A DNA stretch of 64,000 bases from CAKRJP01 sp963589425 (GCA_963589425.1 CAVAKZ010000006.1:1-64000); one strand, 5' to 3'. Counted from the stretch's first letter, positions 35,866-45,195 are shown. Program-made: numbers and translations. The notes: a model not told the origin generated them from the sequence alone.

Positions 35866-36570
35866 TTACTGGCTTACTTCGAATTTGTAGCCAATACCCC
35901 AGACAGTGGCAAGGCTCCAACCTGGGTGTTCAGACAGTTTCTCGCGAATTCTTTTAATGTGAACATCTACGGTTCTGGTATCGCCCACATATTCGTAGCC
36001 CCAAATCTGATCCAAAAGCTGCTCTCTAGTAAAGACCTGGTTGGGAGAGGAGGCTAGAAAATACAAAAGCTCCAGCTCCTTAGGAGGCATTTCTACTTTC
36101 TCTCCGTCTAGGCTTACGGAATAATTGGTAAGGTTAATGATGATTCCCGGATATTCTACATATTTTCCGCTAGGTTCTATAGAAGCGGTCTGTTCAGGAA
36201 CTATCTGATAGCGCCGTAAAACAGCCTTTACCCTGGCTACCATTTCCTTGGAATCAAAGGGTTTCATAATATAATCATCAGCCCCAAGCTCCAGCCCCAA
36301 CACCTTGTCAAAGACTTCCCCCTTGGCAGACAGCATAATGATAGGCACATTGGACCGCATTCTAAGTTCTCGACAGACCTGGTAGCCATCCATTCCCGGA
36401 AGCATAAGATCCAATAGGATTAAACTTGGCTGGTAGTTGTCGAAGGCAATGAGAGCAGATTCCCCGTCATAGACCATCTTGGTGTCGAAACACTCCTTGG
36501 TCAGGTAGAGGGAAATAAGCTCTGCAATATTTTCATCGTCATCTACAATTAATATTTTTTGTTTATTCAT
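35866..36570 (-). CDS. OmpR/PhoB-type response regulator
   Basis: This 234-residue regulator has a receiver domain with acidic pocket VDDDEN, phosphoacceptor Asp in LLDLMLPGMDG and Lys in MKPFD. The winged-helix DNA-binding domain includes FTREQLLDQIWGYEY, TVDVHIKRIREKL and VWGIGYKFE. It is cognate to the kinase immediately downstream. GAAGGGGG precedes the ATG at 36570. The mutS2 gene ends 38 bases upstream on the same strand, so it may be co-transcribed. Confidence 0.93.
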   Translation of the reverse strand: MNKQKILIVDDDENIAELISLYLTKECFDTKMVYDGESALIAFDNYQPSLILLDLMLPGMDGYQVCRELRMRSNVPIIMLSAKGEVFDKVLGLELGADDYIMKPFDSKEMVARVKAVLRRYQIVPEQTASIEPSGKYVEYPGIIINLTNYSVSLDGEKVEMPPKELELLYFLASSPNQVFTREQLLDQIWGYEYVGDTRTVDVHIKRIREKLSEHPGWSLATVWGIGYKFEVSQ

Positions 36571-36608
36571 GGGAAGACCCCCTTCTATTTTTTGTGTTGA
36601 AACACTTA

Positions 36609-38993
36609 TTATTTTAGTTCCACAATAGTAACACCGGCGTCGCCTTCGCCGAAGGCTCCCAAGCGGTAGGATTTCACATGTTTTTTCTGACGTCTTAGGT
36701 ATTCGTGGATGCCGGCTCTTAAGGCTCCTGTTCCTTTTCCGTGAACCACACGAACTGTGCTTAAATGGGCCAGGATGGCATCGTCTAAATATTTGTCCAG
36801 CTCAGCCACAGCTTCGTCGACGGTTTTTCCTAATAGGTTGATCTCTGAACTTACCGACAGAGATTTGTTCATCTTTACCTTGCCCTTTCCGGTGCCGGAT
36901 TTTTTTGCCTGAACTGCAGCATAGGAAGGTTGTTCCTCTATAATCTGCAAATCTGACATAGGAATTTGGGAACGGAGAATTCCCATTTGTACCGTCACAT
37001 TGCCTCTGGAGTCTGGGAGAGAATTTACAATACCTGTAAGATTCATGCTGAGAACCTTTACGGAATCTCCCAAGTGGAAGTCGGAAGCCTTGTGCTCTTT
37101 AGCAGGTTTTTCTACCTTTTGCTGCATAGCTTTTTCCGTCTTCTTCATTTTTTGACGGAGTCTTTCTCTTTCCCGCTCCATGGCGGCCGCATCGATTCCA
37201 TTTTTTCCAAACTTGTGGAAGTTGCGCATGGTCTCGTCAGCTTCCTTCTTGGCCTCTGCCAAAATAGAGTGGGCCTCCTCATTGGCTTCTCTAAGAATTC
37301 GCTCCTTTTGTTTTTCTAACTGCTCATGCTTCTTCTTGGTCTGAGACTTTAGGGCCTCTAATTCCCTTTTGTAGGCAGCGATTTCTTCCTGCTCCTTTTG
37401 AACGGTACGCTTGCTGGTCTCTAGATCAGTAAGAAGATCTTCAAAGGATTCCTCCTGGTCTGTAAGGCGTCCTTTGGCTTCCTCGATAATATAAGCAGGA
37501 ATTCCAAGCTTCCCTGCAATGGCAAAGGCATTACTTTTTCCCGGAATACCGATTAAGAGCCGGTAGGTAGGGCGAAGGGTTTCTACATCAAATTCACAGC
37601 AGGCATTTTCAACTCCCGGGGTGGATAGGGCGTAAACCTTCAGCTCGCTGTAATGGGTAGTGGCCATGGTGCGAATGCCTCGCTCGTGTAAATGATGCAA
37701 AATAGAGGTGGCCAAAGCAGCACCTTCTGTCGGATCGGTTCCGGCACCTAACTCATCAAATAGGACTAAGGAATCTTCGTCCACATCCTTTAAGAAGGAT
37801 ACAATATTAGTCATATGAGAAGAGAAGGTACTAAGACTTTGCTCAATACTCTGTTCATCCCCGATATCTGCAAAAACATTTTTAAAGACTGCAAGTTCCG
37901 ACCGGTCTAGTGCCGGAATGTGAAGACCAGCCTGGCCCATTAGGGTGAATAATCCAACGGTTTTTAGGGAAACGGTCTTACCACCGGTATTGGGTCCTGT
38001 AATGATCAGAAGATCAAAAGTATCTCCTAGGCTAATGGTGATAGGGACTACTTTTTTAGGATCGATCAAAGGATGGCGGCCTTCTCGAATGTGGATCCTT
38101 CCATCAGTGTTGAAAATAGGCTTAGATCCGTTCATTTTAAGGGCGAGATTTCCCCGGGCAAAAATAAAGTCTAAAGCGGACAGTAAGGTATAGTCTGTGC
38201 GGATGGTATTTACATAATCGGCCACATCGGAACTTAATCTGGCTAGAATTACCTGGATTTCTTCCTGCTCCTTGGCATAAAGCTCCTTTAATTCATTATT
38301 TAATTTCACAATGGCCATAGGCTCAATGAAAAGGGTGGAGCCTGTGGAGGACTGATCGTGAATTAATCCCTGGACCTGGCTTCGATACTCTGCCTTTACA
38401 GGGATACAATACCTGTCGCCCCGCATGGTAATAATGGCATCCTGCAAATAGGAACGAAGAGAGCCATTTACCAAACTAGACAGGGTGCTGTGGACCTTGT
38501 CATTGATTTGGCCCATGGAGCGGCGGATCTTCTTAAGCTCCGGGCTGGCATCATCGCTGATCTCATCCTCAGCAAGGATACAGCGGTTGATTTCTGTGGA
38601 CAGCAGGCTAAGCGGCTCCAGCTCTTCAAAAAAAGGATCCAGGCAGTCAGTTTCCGAGTCGTTATTGTCCCGTCTTCCGTAAGCCTTTGCATGGCCTGCA
38701 GTCTCAAGGAGCTTGCAGATTCGAAGGAGTTCTCCGCTGCCTAAGGTGGAGCCGATTTCCAGGCGCCTTAAGGATTCGTTTACCGGATTGCAATTACTGA
38801 GGGATAAATGGCCCTTTTTTACAATGCGGGTAAAGGCGGCAGCAGTTTCTTCCTGCATGCGGTTAATTTCGTTAATATCTGTTTTGGGTTTCAGCTTTCG
38901 GCACTTCTCCTTGCCGCTAAAGGAGGAGGCCTGATCAATCAATAAATTAATGATTTTATCATATTCCAATTTTATTAAAGTTTTTTTATTCAT
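36609..38993 (-). CDS. mutS2: MutS2 endonuclease/ATPase
   Basis: This 794-residue protein has the MutS core and clamp, Walker A TGPNTGGKT around residue 330, Walker B LVLFDELGAGTDPTEG and TMATTHYSELK. A long charged coiled coil (about 515-640) and a C-terminal Smr nuclease domain with VRVVHGKGTGALR follow. MutS2 acts on recombination intermediates and, in Bacillus, collided ribosomes. The usual LDLRG motif of the Smr domain reads INLLG here. I use the ATG at 38993, since the protein then begins MNKKTLIKLEYDKI as in homologues, with AGAAG upstream. Confidence 0.94.
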   Translation of the reverse strand: MNKKTLIKLEYDKIINLLIDQASSFSGKEKCRKLKPKTDINEINRMQEETAAAFTRIVKKGHLSLSNCNPVNESLRRLEIGSTLGSGELLRICKLLETAGHAKAYGRRDNNDSETDCLDPFFEELEPLSLLSTEINRCILAEDEISDDASPELKKIRRSMGQINDKVHSTLSSLVNGSLRSYLQDAIITMRGDRYCIPVKAEYRSQVQGLIHDQSSTGSTLFIEPMAIVKLNNELKELYAKEQEEIQVILARLSSDVADYVNTIRTDYTLLSALDFIFARGNLALKMNGSKPIFNTDGRIHIREGRHPLIDPKKVVPITISLGDTFDLLIITGPNTGGKTVSLKTVGLFTLMGQAGLHIPALDRSELAVFKNVFADIGDEQSIEQSLSTFSSHMTNIVSFLKDVDEDSLVLFDELGAGTDPTEGAALATSILHHLHERGIRTMATTHYSELKVYALSTPGVENACCEFDVETLRPTYRLLIGIPGKSNAFAIAGKLGIPAYIIEEAKGRLTDQEESFEDLLTDLETSKRTVQKEQEEIAAYKRELEALKSQTKKKHEQLEKQKERILREANEEAHSILAEAKKEADETMRNFHKFGKNGIDAAAMERERERLRQKMKKTEKAMQQKVEKPAKEHKASDFHLGDSVKVLSMNLTGIVNSLPDSRGNVTVQMGILRSQIPMSDLQIIEEQPSYAAVQAKKSGTGKGKVKMNKSLSVSSEINLLGKTVDEAVAELDKYLDDAILAHLSTVRVVHGKGTGALRAGIHEYLRRQKKHVKSYRLGAFGEGDAGVTIVELK

Positions 38994-39092
38994 ATTTAAT
39001 CTTCTTTCATTTCCAAACTTTGGCATCAGTATCATATCATGATTTTAACTTTTTATAAATGATGTAAGGGGAGAAATCTGCAAGATTAGCGG

Positions 39093-39121
39093 TTGGCATG
39101 TTTTTGCTTGTAGAGTATAAT
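39093..39121 (+). promoter_or_regulatory. Sigma-A promoter for the HtrA-like gene
   Basis: TTGGCA (39093-39098), a 17-base spacer, then TATAAT (39116-39121), about 85 bases before the start codon. This is one of the best consensus promoters in the window. Confidence 0.7.
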
Positions 39122-39206
39122 AAAGAAGATAGTGAGTAACTCCTTTTTAAGAAATTGACAGGAAGGATGCCGGCATTTAAGGGTTCGTTCTAAGGAGAGG
39201 CCGCCT

Positions 39207-40502
39207 ATGAAAGATCAGGATGAAAAGAAGAATCCAGGGGATGAATATTCTTTTGTTCAAGAAACCATAAAAGATCAGGACAAGAAGAAAAAAGGAAAAA
39301 AAGATATTAGCAGAATGATTATTTTGGGGCTTGTTTTCGGTGTGGTGGCAAGCACTACTTTTTGTGTCACCAAGGCCTGGTTGGATGGCCGCTTGAAGAC
39401 GGAAAGGGTGCTTGTGGAGATTCCCAAGGAGGAGTCTGAAAATGATGATGGGGATGCCTCCGATGCAGGGGAAAACGCAGATACAGATGAGAAAAAAACG
39501 GATCAGCAGGAGTCCGAGGAAGCCTCAAGTGAGCTTACGGTAGACAGCTACAGACAGCTGCAGACTTCTCTGACAGAGGTAGGAAATGAGGCCTCCAAAT
39601 CAGTGGTAGACATTTTGAGCCTGGAAGAGGGAGCAGATTTTAGCTCGGCTAATTATGATGCAAAAAATGACACGGCGGGGCTCATAGTGGCTGATAACGG
39701 AAAGGAACTTCTGATTTTTGGAAAGACGGAGATTATTGCAGATTCCAAGCCTATTCGAGTTACTTTCTGTGATGGGAATTCAGTTGATGCCACATTGAAA
39801 AAGCAAGATGCTTCTCTGGGATTTGGAATCTATGCAGTAAAGCAGGAAGATATTTCGGATAGCACCTGGGAGAAGATTCAGGTGGCCAGCCTTGGCACCA
39901 CTTCAGGGGCCGTAAAGGGAGATGCCATTATTGTACTGGGAAATCCCTTTGGCTATTCCGGTGCAATGGGATTTGGTACAGTGTCTACCAATAAGAATAC
40001 AGTGACTAAGGCAGATGGGGTTTACAGGCTGATCTGCACCGACATAGGAGCTGCCACCAACGGAAGCGGCGTTATAGTAAATGCAGATGGCGAAGTGGTA
40101 GGTATTATTGATCAGACCGTGTCAGACCAGTCCAGCATGAACCTGGTAACAGGATATGGGATTTCTGATTTGAAGAAAATTATAGAAGCCTTATCAAACG
40201 GCCAAAGTATTCCTTATATAGGAATCCGTGGCATTACGGTGACAGAAGAAATCGAAGCCCAGGGAGTTCCAGAGGGGGTTTATGTTCAGGAGACAATTGC
40301 AGACGCTCCGGCTATGGAGGCGGGAATTCGAAGCGGTGATGTGATCACAGCTGTCGGAGATAGCAAGGTGGATTCTATAGAAGCCTATCGCCGCGCCCTC
40401 CTAAAGCTTTCTGTAGGAGATAAGGTTAAGATTTCCGGAAAATGTAAGGGCACCAACGGCTATGTGGATGTGAAATTCACAGTTACTGTTGGGGAAAATT
40501 AA
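39207..40502 (+). CDS. HtrA-like membrane-anchored protein with PDZ domain, catalytic triad lost
   Basis: This 431-residue protein has a basic cytosolic tail, one transmembrane helix (about 36-55), an acidic linker (about 65-110), a trypsin-like HtrA domain (about 125-325) and a PDZ domain (about 335-430, YIGIRGITV, GDVITAVGDSKV). The fold is clear from VLGNPFGYSG, ICTDIGAATNG and VNADGEVVGI, yet the triad is gone. The His loop reads IFGKTE (172-175), the Asp loop DASLGFG (201-207), and GNSGG is replaced by TNGSG (284-288), putting Gly286 in the nucleophile position. It is probably a non-proteolytic binder of exported proteins. The start follows AAGGAGAGG and a strong promoter. Confidence 0.87.
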   Translation: MKDQDEKKNPGDEYSFVQETIKDQDKKKKGKKDISRMIILGLVFGVVASTTFCVTKAWLDGRLKTERVLVEIPKEESENDDGDASDAGENADTDEKKTDQQESEEASSELTVDSYRQLQTSLTEVGNEASKSVVDILSLEEGADFSSANYDAKNDTAGLIVADNGKELLIFGKTEIIADSKPIRVTFCDGNSVDATLKKQDASLGFGIYAVKQEDISDSTWEKIQVASLGTTSGAVKGDAIIVLGNPFGYSGAMGFGTVSTNKNTVTKADGVYRLICTDIGAATNGSGVIVNADGEVVGIIDQTVSDQSSMNLVTGYGISDLKKIIEALSNGQSIPYIGIRGITVTEEIEAQGVPEGVYVQETIADAPAMEAGIRSGDVITAVGDSKVDSIEAYRRALLKLSVGDKVKISGKCKGTNGYVDVKFTVTVGEN

Positions 40503-40595
40503 AGATACTTAAAATAGAGATATAAGACTAGCTAGATGAACATGATGAGATTAGTATAGTGAGATAGGCATAGAAAGATGAGGATTTAAATAATT

Positions 40596-41537
40596 ATGAG
40601 ATATATCGATACATTGAGAGACGGAGAGACCATACGAAACATTTACATGTGCAAAAGCAAGCGTTCGGCGGAAACCAGAAGCGGAAAGCCTTACGATAAT
40701 TTGGTCTTGCAGGATAAGACAGGAACCCTAGATGGCAAGGTGTGGGATCCAAATTCCGGCGGAATTGCAGATTATGACGAGAAAGATTTTATAGAAGTTT
40801 ACGGGGAGGTCATTACCTATAATAATAACCTCCAGCTTAATATCAAACAGATTCGCAAGGCCTCAGAAGAAGAGTACGTGGTTTCTGATTATATGCCGGC
40901 TACAGAGAAGGATCCGGAGGCTATGTGGCAGCAGCTTTTGGCTTATGTGAAAGAGATTGAAAATCCATATCTTAGACAAGCCGTAGAATATTATTTCGTA
41001 AAGAATGATGACTTTATTAAGACCTTTAAAGGCCACTCTGCAGCAAAAACTGTACACCACGGTTTTGTAGGAGGCCTTCTAGAGCACACCCTTAGTGTAG
41101 TGAAATTCTGCGAGTACATGGCCGGAGCCTATAGCATCTTAAATAAAGATCTTTTGTATGCGGCTGCTATCTGTCATGATATTGGAAAGACTAAGGAATT
41201 GTCTGCATTTCCGGCAAATGATTACACCGATGATGGACAGCTTTTAGGCCATATTGTTATTGGCGTGGAGATGATGGATGAGGCCATCAGGAATATTCCG
41301 GATTTTCCGCCAAGACTTGCCAGTGAGTTAAAACACTGTATTGTGGCTCACCACGGAGAGTTGGAATTTGGGTCTCCTAAAAAACCTGCCCTGGCAGAAG
41401 CATTTGCATTAAATTTCGCAGACTGCGCCGATGCAAGACTGCAGACCATTACCGAATTATTTAAAGAAAAGAAGAGCAAGGACTGGTTGGGATTCAACCG
41501 TCTGTTAGACACAAACATTAGAAAGACAAGTATCTAG
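40596..41537 (+). CDS. HD-domain nuclease of the YhaM type with OB fold
   Basis: This 313-residue protein has an N-terminal OB fold (about 10-95, LVLQDKTGTLDGKVWD). The C-terminal HD phosphohydrolase domain contains HHGFVGGLLEHTLSV and ICHDIGKTKEL, then HCIVAHHGELEFGSPK. This matches the Firmicutes 3'-5' exoribonuclease YhaM/CbfA. It is two bases from rlmD. The upstream RBS is weak (GAGGAT). Confidence 0.88.
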   Translation: MRYIDTLRDGETIRNIYMCKSKRSAETRSGKPYDNLVLQDKTGTLDGKVWDPNSGGIADYDEKDFIEVYGEVITYNNNLQLNIKQIRKASEEEYVVSDYMPATEKDPEAMWQQLLAYVKEIENPYLRQAVEYYFVKNDDFIKTFKGHSAAKTVHHGFVGGLLEHTLSVVKFCEYMAGAYSILNKDLLYAAAICHDIGKTKELSAFPANDYTDDGQLLGHIVIGVEMMDEAIRNIPDFPPRLASELKHCIVAHHGELEFGSPKKPALAEAFALNFADCADARLQTITELFKEKKSKDWLGFNRLLDTNIRKTSI

Positions 41538-41539
41538 GT

Positions 41540-42931
41540 ATGTTTAAGAAAAATGACATGGTAACCGTGGACATCACTGATATGGGTGTAGGCGGTGAAG
41601 GAATCGGAAAAGTAGAGGGCTATACCCTTTTTATTAAGGATGCGGTGATCGGAGACCGGGTGGAAGTAAAAATTGTCAAGGCTAAAAAAAACTATGGCTA
41701 TGGCCGCCTTATGAAGATCCTTGCCTCTTCAAAAGATAGGGTAGAACCAGTCTGTCCTTATGCCAGAAAATGTGGGGGTTGTCAGATTCAGGAAATGGCC
41801 TATGACAGACAGCTTGCCTTTAAAGACCAGAAGGTGCGGGGAAATTTGGAACGAATAGGAGGATTTTCTTCGGAATATTTGGATCGCATTATGGAACCGG
41901 TGGTGGGAATGGAAGATCCCTTTCACTATAGAAATAAGGCTCAGTTCCCCTTTGGAACCGACAAGAATGGAGAACCAGTGACGGGATTTTATGCAGGCCG
42001 CACCCATGATATTATTGCCAATACCGATTGTGCCTTGGGAGTACCGGTAAATAAAGAAATCCTGGAGATTACCCTGAATTTTATGAAGCGTAGTCATATA
42101 CCAGCTTACGATGAGACCACAGGAGAGGGCCTTATTCGCCATGCTCTGATCCGCTATGGATTTACCACAAAAGAGATTATGGTCTGCTATGTGATCAATG
42201 GCAGTGGAATCCCAAATGTCAGAGACTTGGTGGAAAGCTTAAGAGAAATTCCTGGTATGACCAGTATTAGCATTAGCCCTAATACCAAGCGGAATAATGT
42301 GATCATGGGAGATACTTATAAGGTATTGTGGGGCCAGGGATATATCACAGACTATATTGGAGATGTAAAATATCAGATTTCCCCCCTTTCCTTTTATCAG
42401 GTGAATCCTGTGCAGACCAAGAAACTATACAATCTGGCGCTGGAATATGCAGACTTAAAAGGAAATGAAACTGTTTGGGATCTCTACTGTGGTATTGGAA
42501 CCATTTCCCTATTTCTAGCCCAGAAAGCAAAACAAGTTTACGGGGTGGAGATTATTCCTCAGGCTATAGAAGATGCCAAGACAAATGCCAAGATCAATGG
42601 CTTTACCAATGCAGAGTTTTATGTAGGAAAATCAGAAGAAATCCTTCCGGCTTACTACCAAGAGTATGAGAAAACTCACCGGGGAGAAAAAGCCCATGCA
42701 GATGTAATTGTGGTAGATCCCCCAAGAAAGGGCTGCGAAGAAGCCCTTTTACATACCATGGCAGATATGAAGCCGGATCGAATTGTCTATGTCAGCTGTG
42801 ATTCGGCTACTCTGGCTAGGGACTTGAAGATCCTAAGGGAGAGGGGATATGAACCAAAGAGGGGAAGAGCGGTAGATCAATTCCCAATGAGCGTACATAC
42901 AGAAGCCTGCGTTCTCTTGGAGAGGATTTAA
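41540..42931 (+). CDS. rlmD: 23S rRNA (uracil-5-)-methyltransferase, RlmD/RlmCD type
   Basis: This 463-residue enzyme has a TRAM domain (about 5-60) and an iron-sulfur cluster site with Cys72, Cys78 and Cys81 (CPYARKCGGC). The SAM domain includes WDLYCGIGTISLFLA, and the catalytic Cys is in VYVSCDSATLARDL near residue 417. It makes 5-methyluridine in 23S rRNA; the exact position cannot be decided from sequence. It starts two bases after the HD-nuclease gene and is probably coupled to it. Confidence 0.92.
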   Translation: MFKKNDMVTVDITDMGVGGEGIGKVEGYTLFIKDAVIGDRVEVKIVKAKKNYGYGRLMKILASSKDRVEPVCPYARKCGGCQIQEMAYDRQLAFKDQKVRGNLERIGGFSSEYLDRIMEPVVGMEDPFHYRNKAQFPFGTDKNGEPVTGFYAGRTHDIIANTDCALGVPVNKEILEITLNFMKRSHIPAYDETTGEGLIRHALIRYGFTTKEIMVCYVINGSGIPNVRDLVESLREIPGMTSISISPNTKRNNVIMGDTYKVLWGQGYITDYIGDVKYQISPLSFYQVNPVQTKKLYNLALEYADLKGNETVWDLYCGIGTISLFLAQKAKQVYGVEIIPQAIEDAKTNAKINGFTNAEFYVGKSEEILPAYYQEYEKTHRGEKAHADVIVVDPPRKGCEEALLHTMADMKPDRIVYVSCDSATLARDLKILRERGYEPKRGRAVDQFPMSVHTEACVLLERI

Positions 42932-42962
42932 CCATGTGCAATTCGAGACGGTTAGAAGTGAG

Positions 42963-42988
42963 GCAAGGAGTAAAATCTCCTTGCATTT
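42963..42988 (+). terminator. Weak terminator-like hairpin after rlmD
   Basis: GCAAGGAG and CTCCTTGC form a perfect 8-bp stem with a six-base loop, followed only by ATTT. Confidence 0.5.
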
Positions 42989-43009
42989 AGCTTCATTCAG
43001 GTGCATAAT
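42981..43009 (+). promoter_or_regulatory. Candidate sigma-A promoter of the thiamine leader
   Basis: TTGCAT (42981-42986), 17 bases, CATAAT (43004-43009), placing the RNA start about 20 bases before the riboswitch. Confidence 0.5.
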
Positions 43010-43035
43010 GGCACTAGACAGCAATTGAATATTGT

Positions 43036-43126
43036 AAATGGGGAGCTGGTGAAAACCGGCTGAGAGGAAACGTGATTCCGTTTCGACCCACAAAAACCTG
43101 ATTTGGATAATGCCAACGGAGGGAAT
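43036..43126 (+). promoter_or_regulatory. TPP riboswitch (THI box)
   Basis: The element contains the conserved blocks in order: GGGGAGC, CCGGCTGAGAGG, ACCC, ACCTGATTTGGATAATGCC and AACGGAGGGA. These form the P2/P3 pyrimidine-sensing arm and the P4/P5 diphosphate arm. It is followed by a terminator at 43143-43169 and by thiW and thiC, so TPP binding should stop transcription into these genes. Confidence 0.95.
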
Positions 43127-43142
43127 GTATATCATGTGATTG

Positions 43143-43169
43143 AAAGAGATGCCCTCGCATCTCTTTTTT
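43143..43169 (+). terminator. Riboswitch-controlled terminator before thiW
   Basis: AAAGAGATGC pairs with GCATCTCTTT over a CCTC loop, then six T. It is the expression platform of the TPP riboswitch. Confidence 0.88.
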
Positions 43170-43278
43170 ATTTTGAATGGTTGGTTGAATCTTCACTTAG
43201 GTGGAGATTTTTTTATGCAATTTTGTTTCATAATGGGTTTTCAATAGACAATTGCGAAAAAGAAAGGAGACTCTGATT

Positions 43279-43788
43279 ATGAACGAAAACGACAAGACAA
43301 AAAAATTAGCCTTGGCTGGGGTCCTTACTGCTCTTGCAGTGGTGGGAAGCTTTTTAAGTATTCCTGTGGCAGGAAGTAAATGCGCACCGGTGCAGCATAT
43401 GGTCAACATTCTTGCGGCCGTCAGCCTAGGACCCGGATGGGGACTTGCCATTGCATTTTGCGCAAGCTTACTCCGTAACCTACTGGGACTTGGAAGCTTG
43501 ATGGCTTTCCCGGGAAGTATGGTAGGAGCCCTGTGCTGTGGACTGGTTTACAAGAAATGTAGGGTATTAAGCCTGACCTGCCTTGCTGAGGCAATCGGCA
43601 CGGGCCTCTTGGGAGGACTTGCTGCCTATCCTGTAGCCCGTTTTCTTATGGGAGCAGCACCGGCAGGATTATTTGTCTATGTGATCCCCTTCCTGATTTC
43701 TACAGTTGCAGGAAGCATTCTTGCCTTTGTCCTGATTTCTATACTTCAGAAAAGTGGAGTTAAGACACAGGCAACTTCTATAAAGTAA
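43279..43788 (+). CDS. thiW: ThiW, S component of an ECF-type thiazole transporter
   Basis: This 169-residue membrane protein has about five hydrophobic segments and the ThiW pattern SIPVAGSKCAPVQHMVNILAA and GLGSLMAFPGSMVGALCCG. ThiW binds the thiazole precursor of thiamine and works with shared energy-coupling ATPases encoded elsewhere. The start at 43279 follows GAAAGGAG; an earlier in-frame start lies before that site. It lies under the TPP riboswitch and directly before thiC. Confidence 0.9.
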   Translation: MNENDKTKKLALAGVLTALAVVGSFLSIPVAGSKCAPVQHMVNILAAVSLGPGWGLAIAFCASLLRNLLGLGSLMAFPGSMVGALCCGLVYKKCRVLSLTCLAEAIGTGLLGGLAAYPVARFLMGAAPAGLFVYVIPFLISTVAGSILAFVLISILQKSGVKTQATSIK

Positions 43789-43818
43789 ATTTTATTCAAT
43801 AGATGGAGGAACAATAAC

Positions 43819-45129
43819 ATGAGAAACTACACAACCCAAATGGATGCTGCCAGAAAAGGAATTGTGACAGCTGAGATTAAGCTGGTAGCAGAAAAAGAAG
43901 GCATGGAAATCGAAAAACTAATGGCCCTGGTGGCGGAAGGAAAGGTGGCAATCTGTGCAAACAAGAATCATGCTTGTCTGAGCGCAGAAGGTGTTGGAAG
44001 TATGCTTCGCACAAAGATCAATGTGAATCTGGGAGTTTCCAGGGACTGTAAGGACTATGACATTGAAATGAAGAAGGTCATGAGTGCAGTAGAACTTGGA
44101 GCGGAAGCCATTATGGACCTTTCCAGCCATGGAAATACCCAGCCTTTCCGGCAAAAGCTTACTAGGGAATGTCCGGTTATGATCGGTACCGTTCCGGTGT
44201 ATGACAGCGTTATCCACTATCAGAGAGACCTTGCCACGCTGACTGCCAAGGATTTTGTGGATGTGATCCGTATGCATGCAGAAGATGGTGTTGATTTTGT
44301 GACATTACACTGTGGAATCACTCGAAAAACCATTGAGCAGATTAAAAAGCACAAGCGAAAAATGAATATTGTAAGCCGGGGAGGAAGTCTTGTATTTGCA
44401 TGGATGTGTATGACAGGAGAAGAAAATCCGTTTTATGAATATTACGATGAGATTCTGGATATTTGTGAAGAATACGATGTAACTATTTCCCTGGGAGATG
44501 CCTGTCGCCCGGGCTGTCTTGCAGATGCTACAGATGTATGCCAGATTGAAGAACTGGTTCGTCTAGGAGAGCTTACCAAACGCGCTTGGGCTCACAATGT
44601 ACAGGTTATGGTAGAAGGACCTGGCCATGTGCCGCTAGATCAGGTGGCTGCAAATATGAAGGTCCAGCAAAGTATTTGTATGGGAGCACCCTTTTATGTG
44701 CTGGGACCTTTGGTTACAGATATTGCTCCGGGCTATGATCATATTACAGCAGCCATCGGAGGCGCCGTTGCAGCCATGAATGGGGCTGCCTTCTTGTGTT
44801 ATGTAACACCGGCAGAGCATCTTGCCCTTCCAAATGTAGAAGATACTAAACAGGGAATCATTGCCTCAAAGATCGCTGCCCATGCAGCTGATATTGCTAA
44901 AGGAATTCCAGGTGCCAGAGATATAGATGACAAAATGGCAGATGCTAGGAGAGTTTTAGATTGGGATGCCCAGTATGCCTGTGCCCTGGATCCGGAAACA
45001 GCCAAAGCAATTCGCGACAGCAGAAAGCCAGAAGATGATCATAGTGATACCTGCAGTATGTGTGGAAAATTCTGCGCTGTTAGAAGTATGAACAAGGCCC
45101 TGGCCGGAGAATATATTGATATTTTATAA
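43819..45129 (+). CDS. thiC: Phosphomethylpyrimidine synthase ThiC
   Basis: This 436-residue radical-SAM enzyme converts aminoimidazole ribotide to hydroxymethylpyrimidine phosphate. Recognisable segments are SRGGSLVFAWM, SLGDACRPGCLADATD and EGPGHVPLDQ. The C-terminal cluster motif is C-x2-C-x4-C in CSMCGKFCAVR. No other thiamine biosynthesis genes are in the window. With ThiW supplying thiazole, the cell could make thiamine from a home-made pyrimidine and a scavenged thiazole. Confidence 0.96.
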   Translation: MRNYTTQMDAARKGIVTAEIKLVAEKEGMEIEKLMALVAEGKVAICANKNHACLSAEGVGSMLRTKINVNLGVSRDCKDYDIEMKKVMSAVELGAEAIMDLSSHGNTQPFRQKLTRECPVMIGTVPVYDSVIHYQRDLATLTAKDFVDVIRMHAEDGVDFVTLHCGITRKTIEQIKKHKRKMNIVSRGGSLVFAWMCMTGEENPFYEYYDEILDICEEYDVTISLGDACRPGCLADATDVCQIEELVRLGELTKRAWAHNVQVMVEGPGHVPLDQVAANMKVQQSICMGAPFYVLGPLVTDIAPGYDHITAAIGGAVAAMNGAAFLCYVTPAEHLALPNVEDTKQGIIASKIAAHAADIAKGIPGARDIDDKMADARRVLDWDAQYACALDPETAKAIRDSRKPEDDHSDTCSMCGKFCAVRSMNKALAGEYIDIL

Positions 45130-45142
45130 GAATAATTTGTAG

Positions 45143-45172
45143 AAGAACCGGTTTATAATCGGTTCTTTTTTT
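45143..45172 (+). terminator. Terminator of thiW-thiC
   Basis: AAGAACCG pairs with CGGTTCTT across a nine-base loop and runs into a T tract. Confidence 0.85.
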
Positions 45173-45189
45173 CTCGTCCCCTTGGATGC

Positions 45190-45195
45190 TATAAT
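45190..45195 (+). promoter_or_regulatory. Candidate -10 box of the AraC-GH39 gene
   Basis: A perfect TATAAT lies 31 bases before the start codon. The -35 region falls in the T tract of the preceding terminator and is poor, which could mean activator dependence. Confidence 0.4.

Noticed and set aside
36571..36608. Small GTGTT/AACAC hairpin between mutS2 and the response regulator as a terminator
   Set aside because: On the transcribed strand the stem is followed by A residues, not T, so it should not stop transcription.
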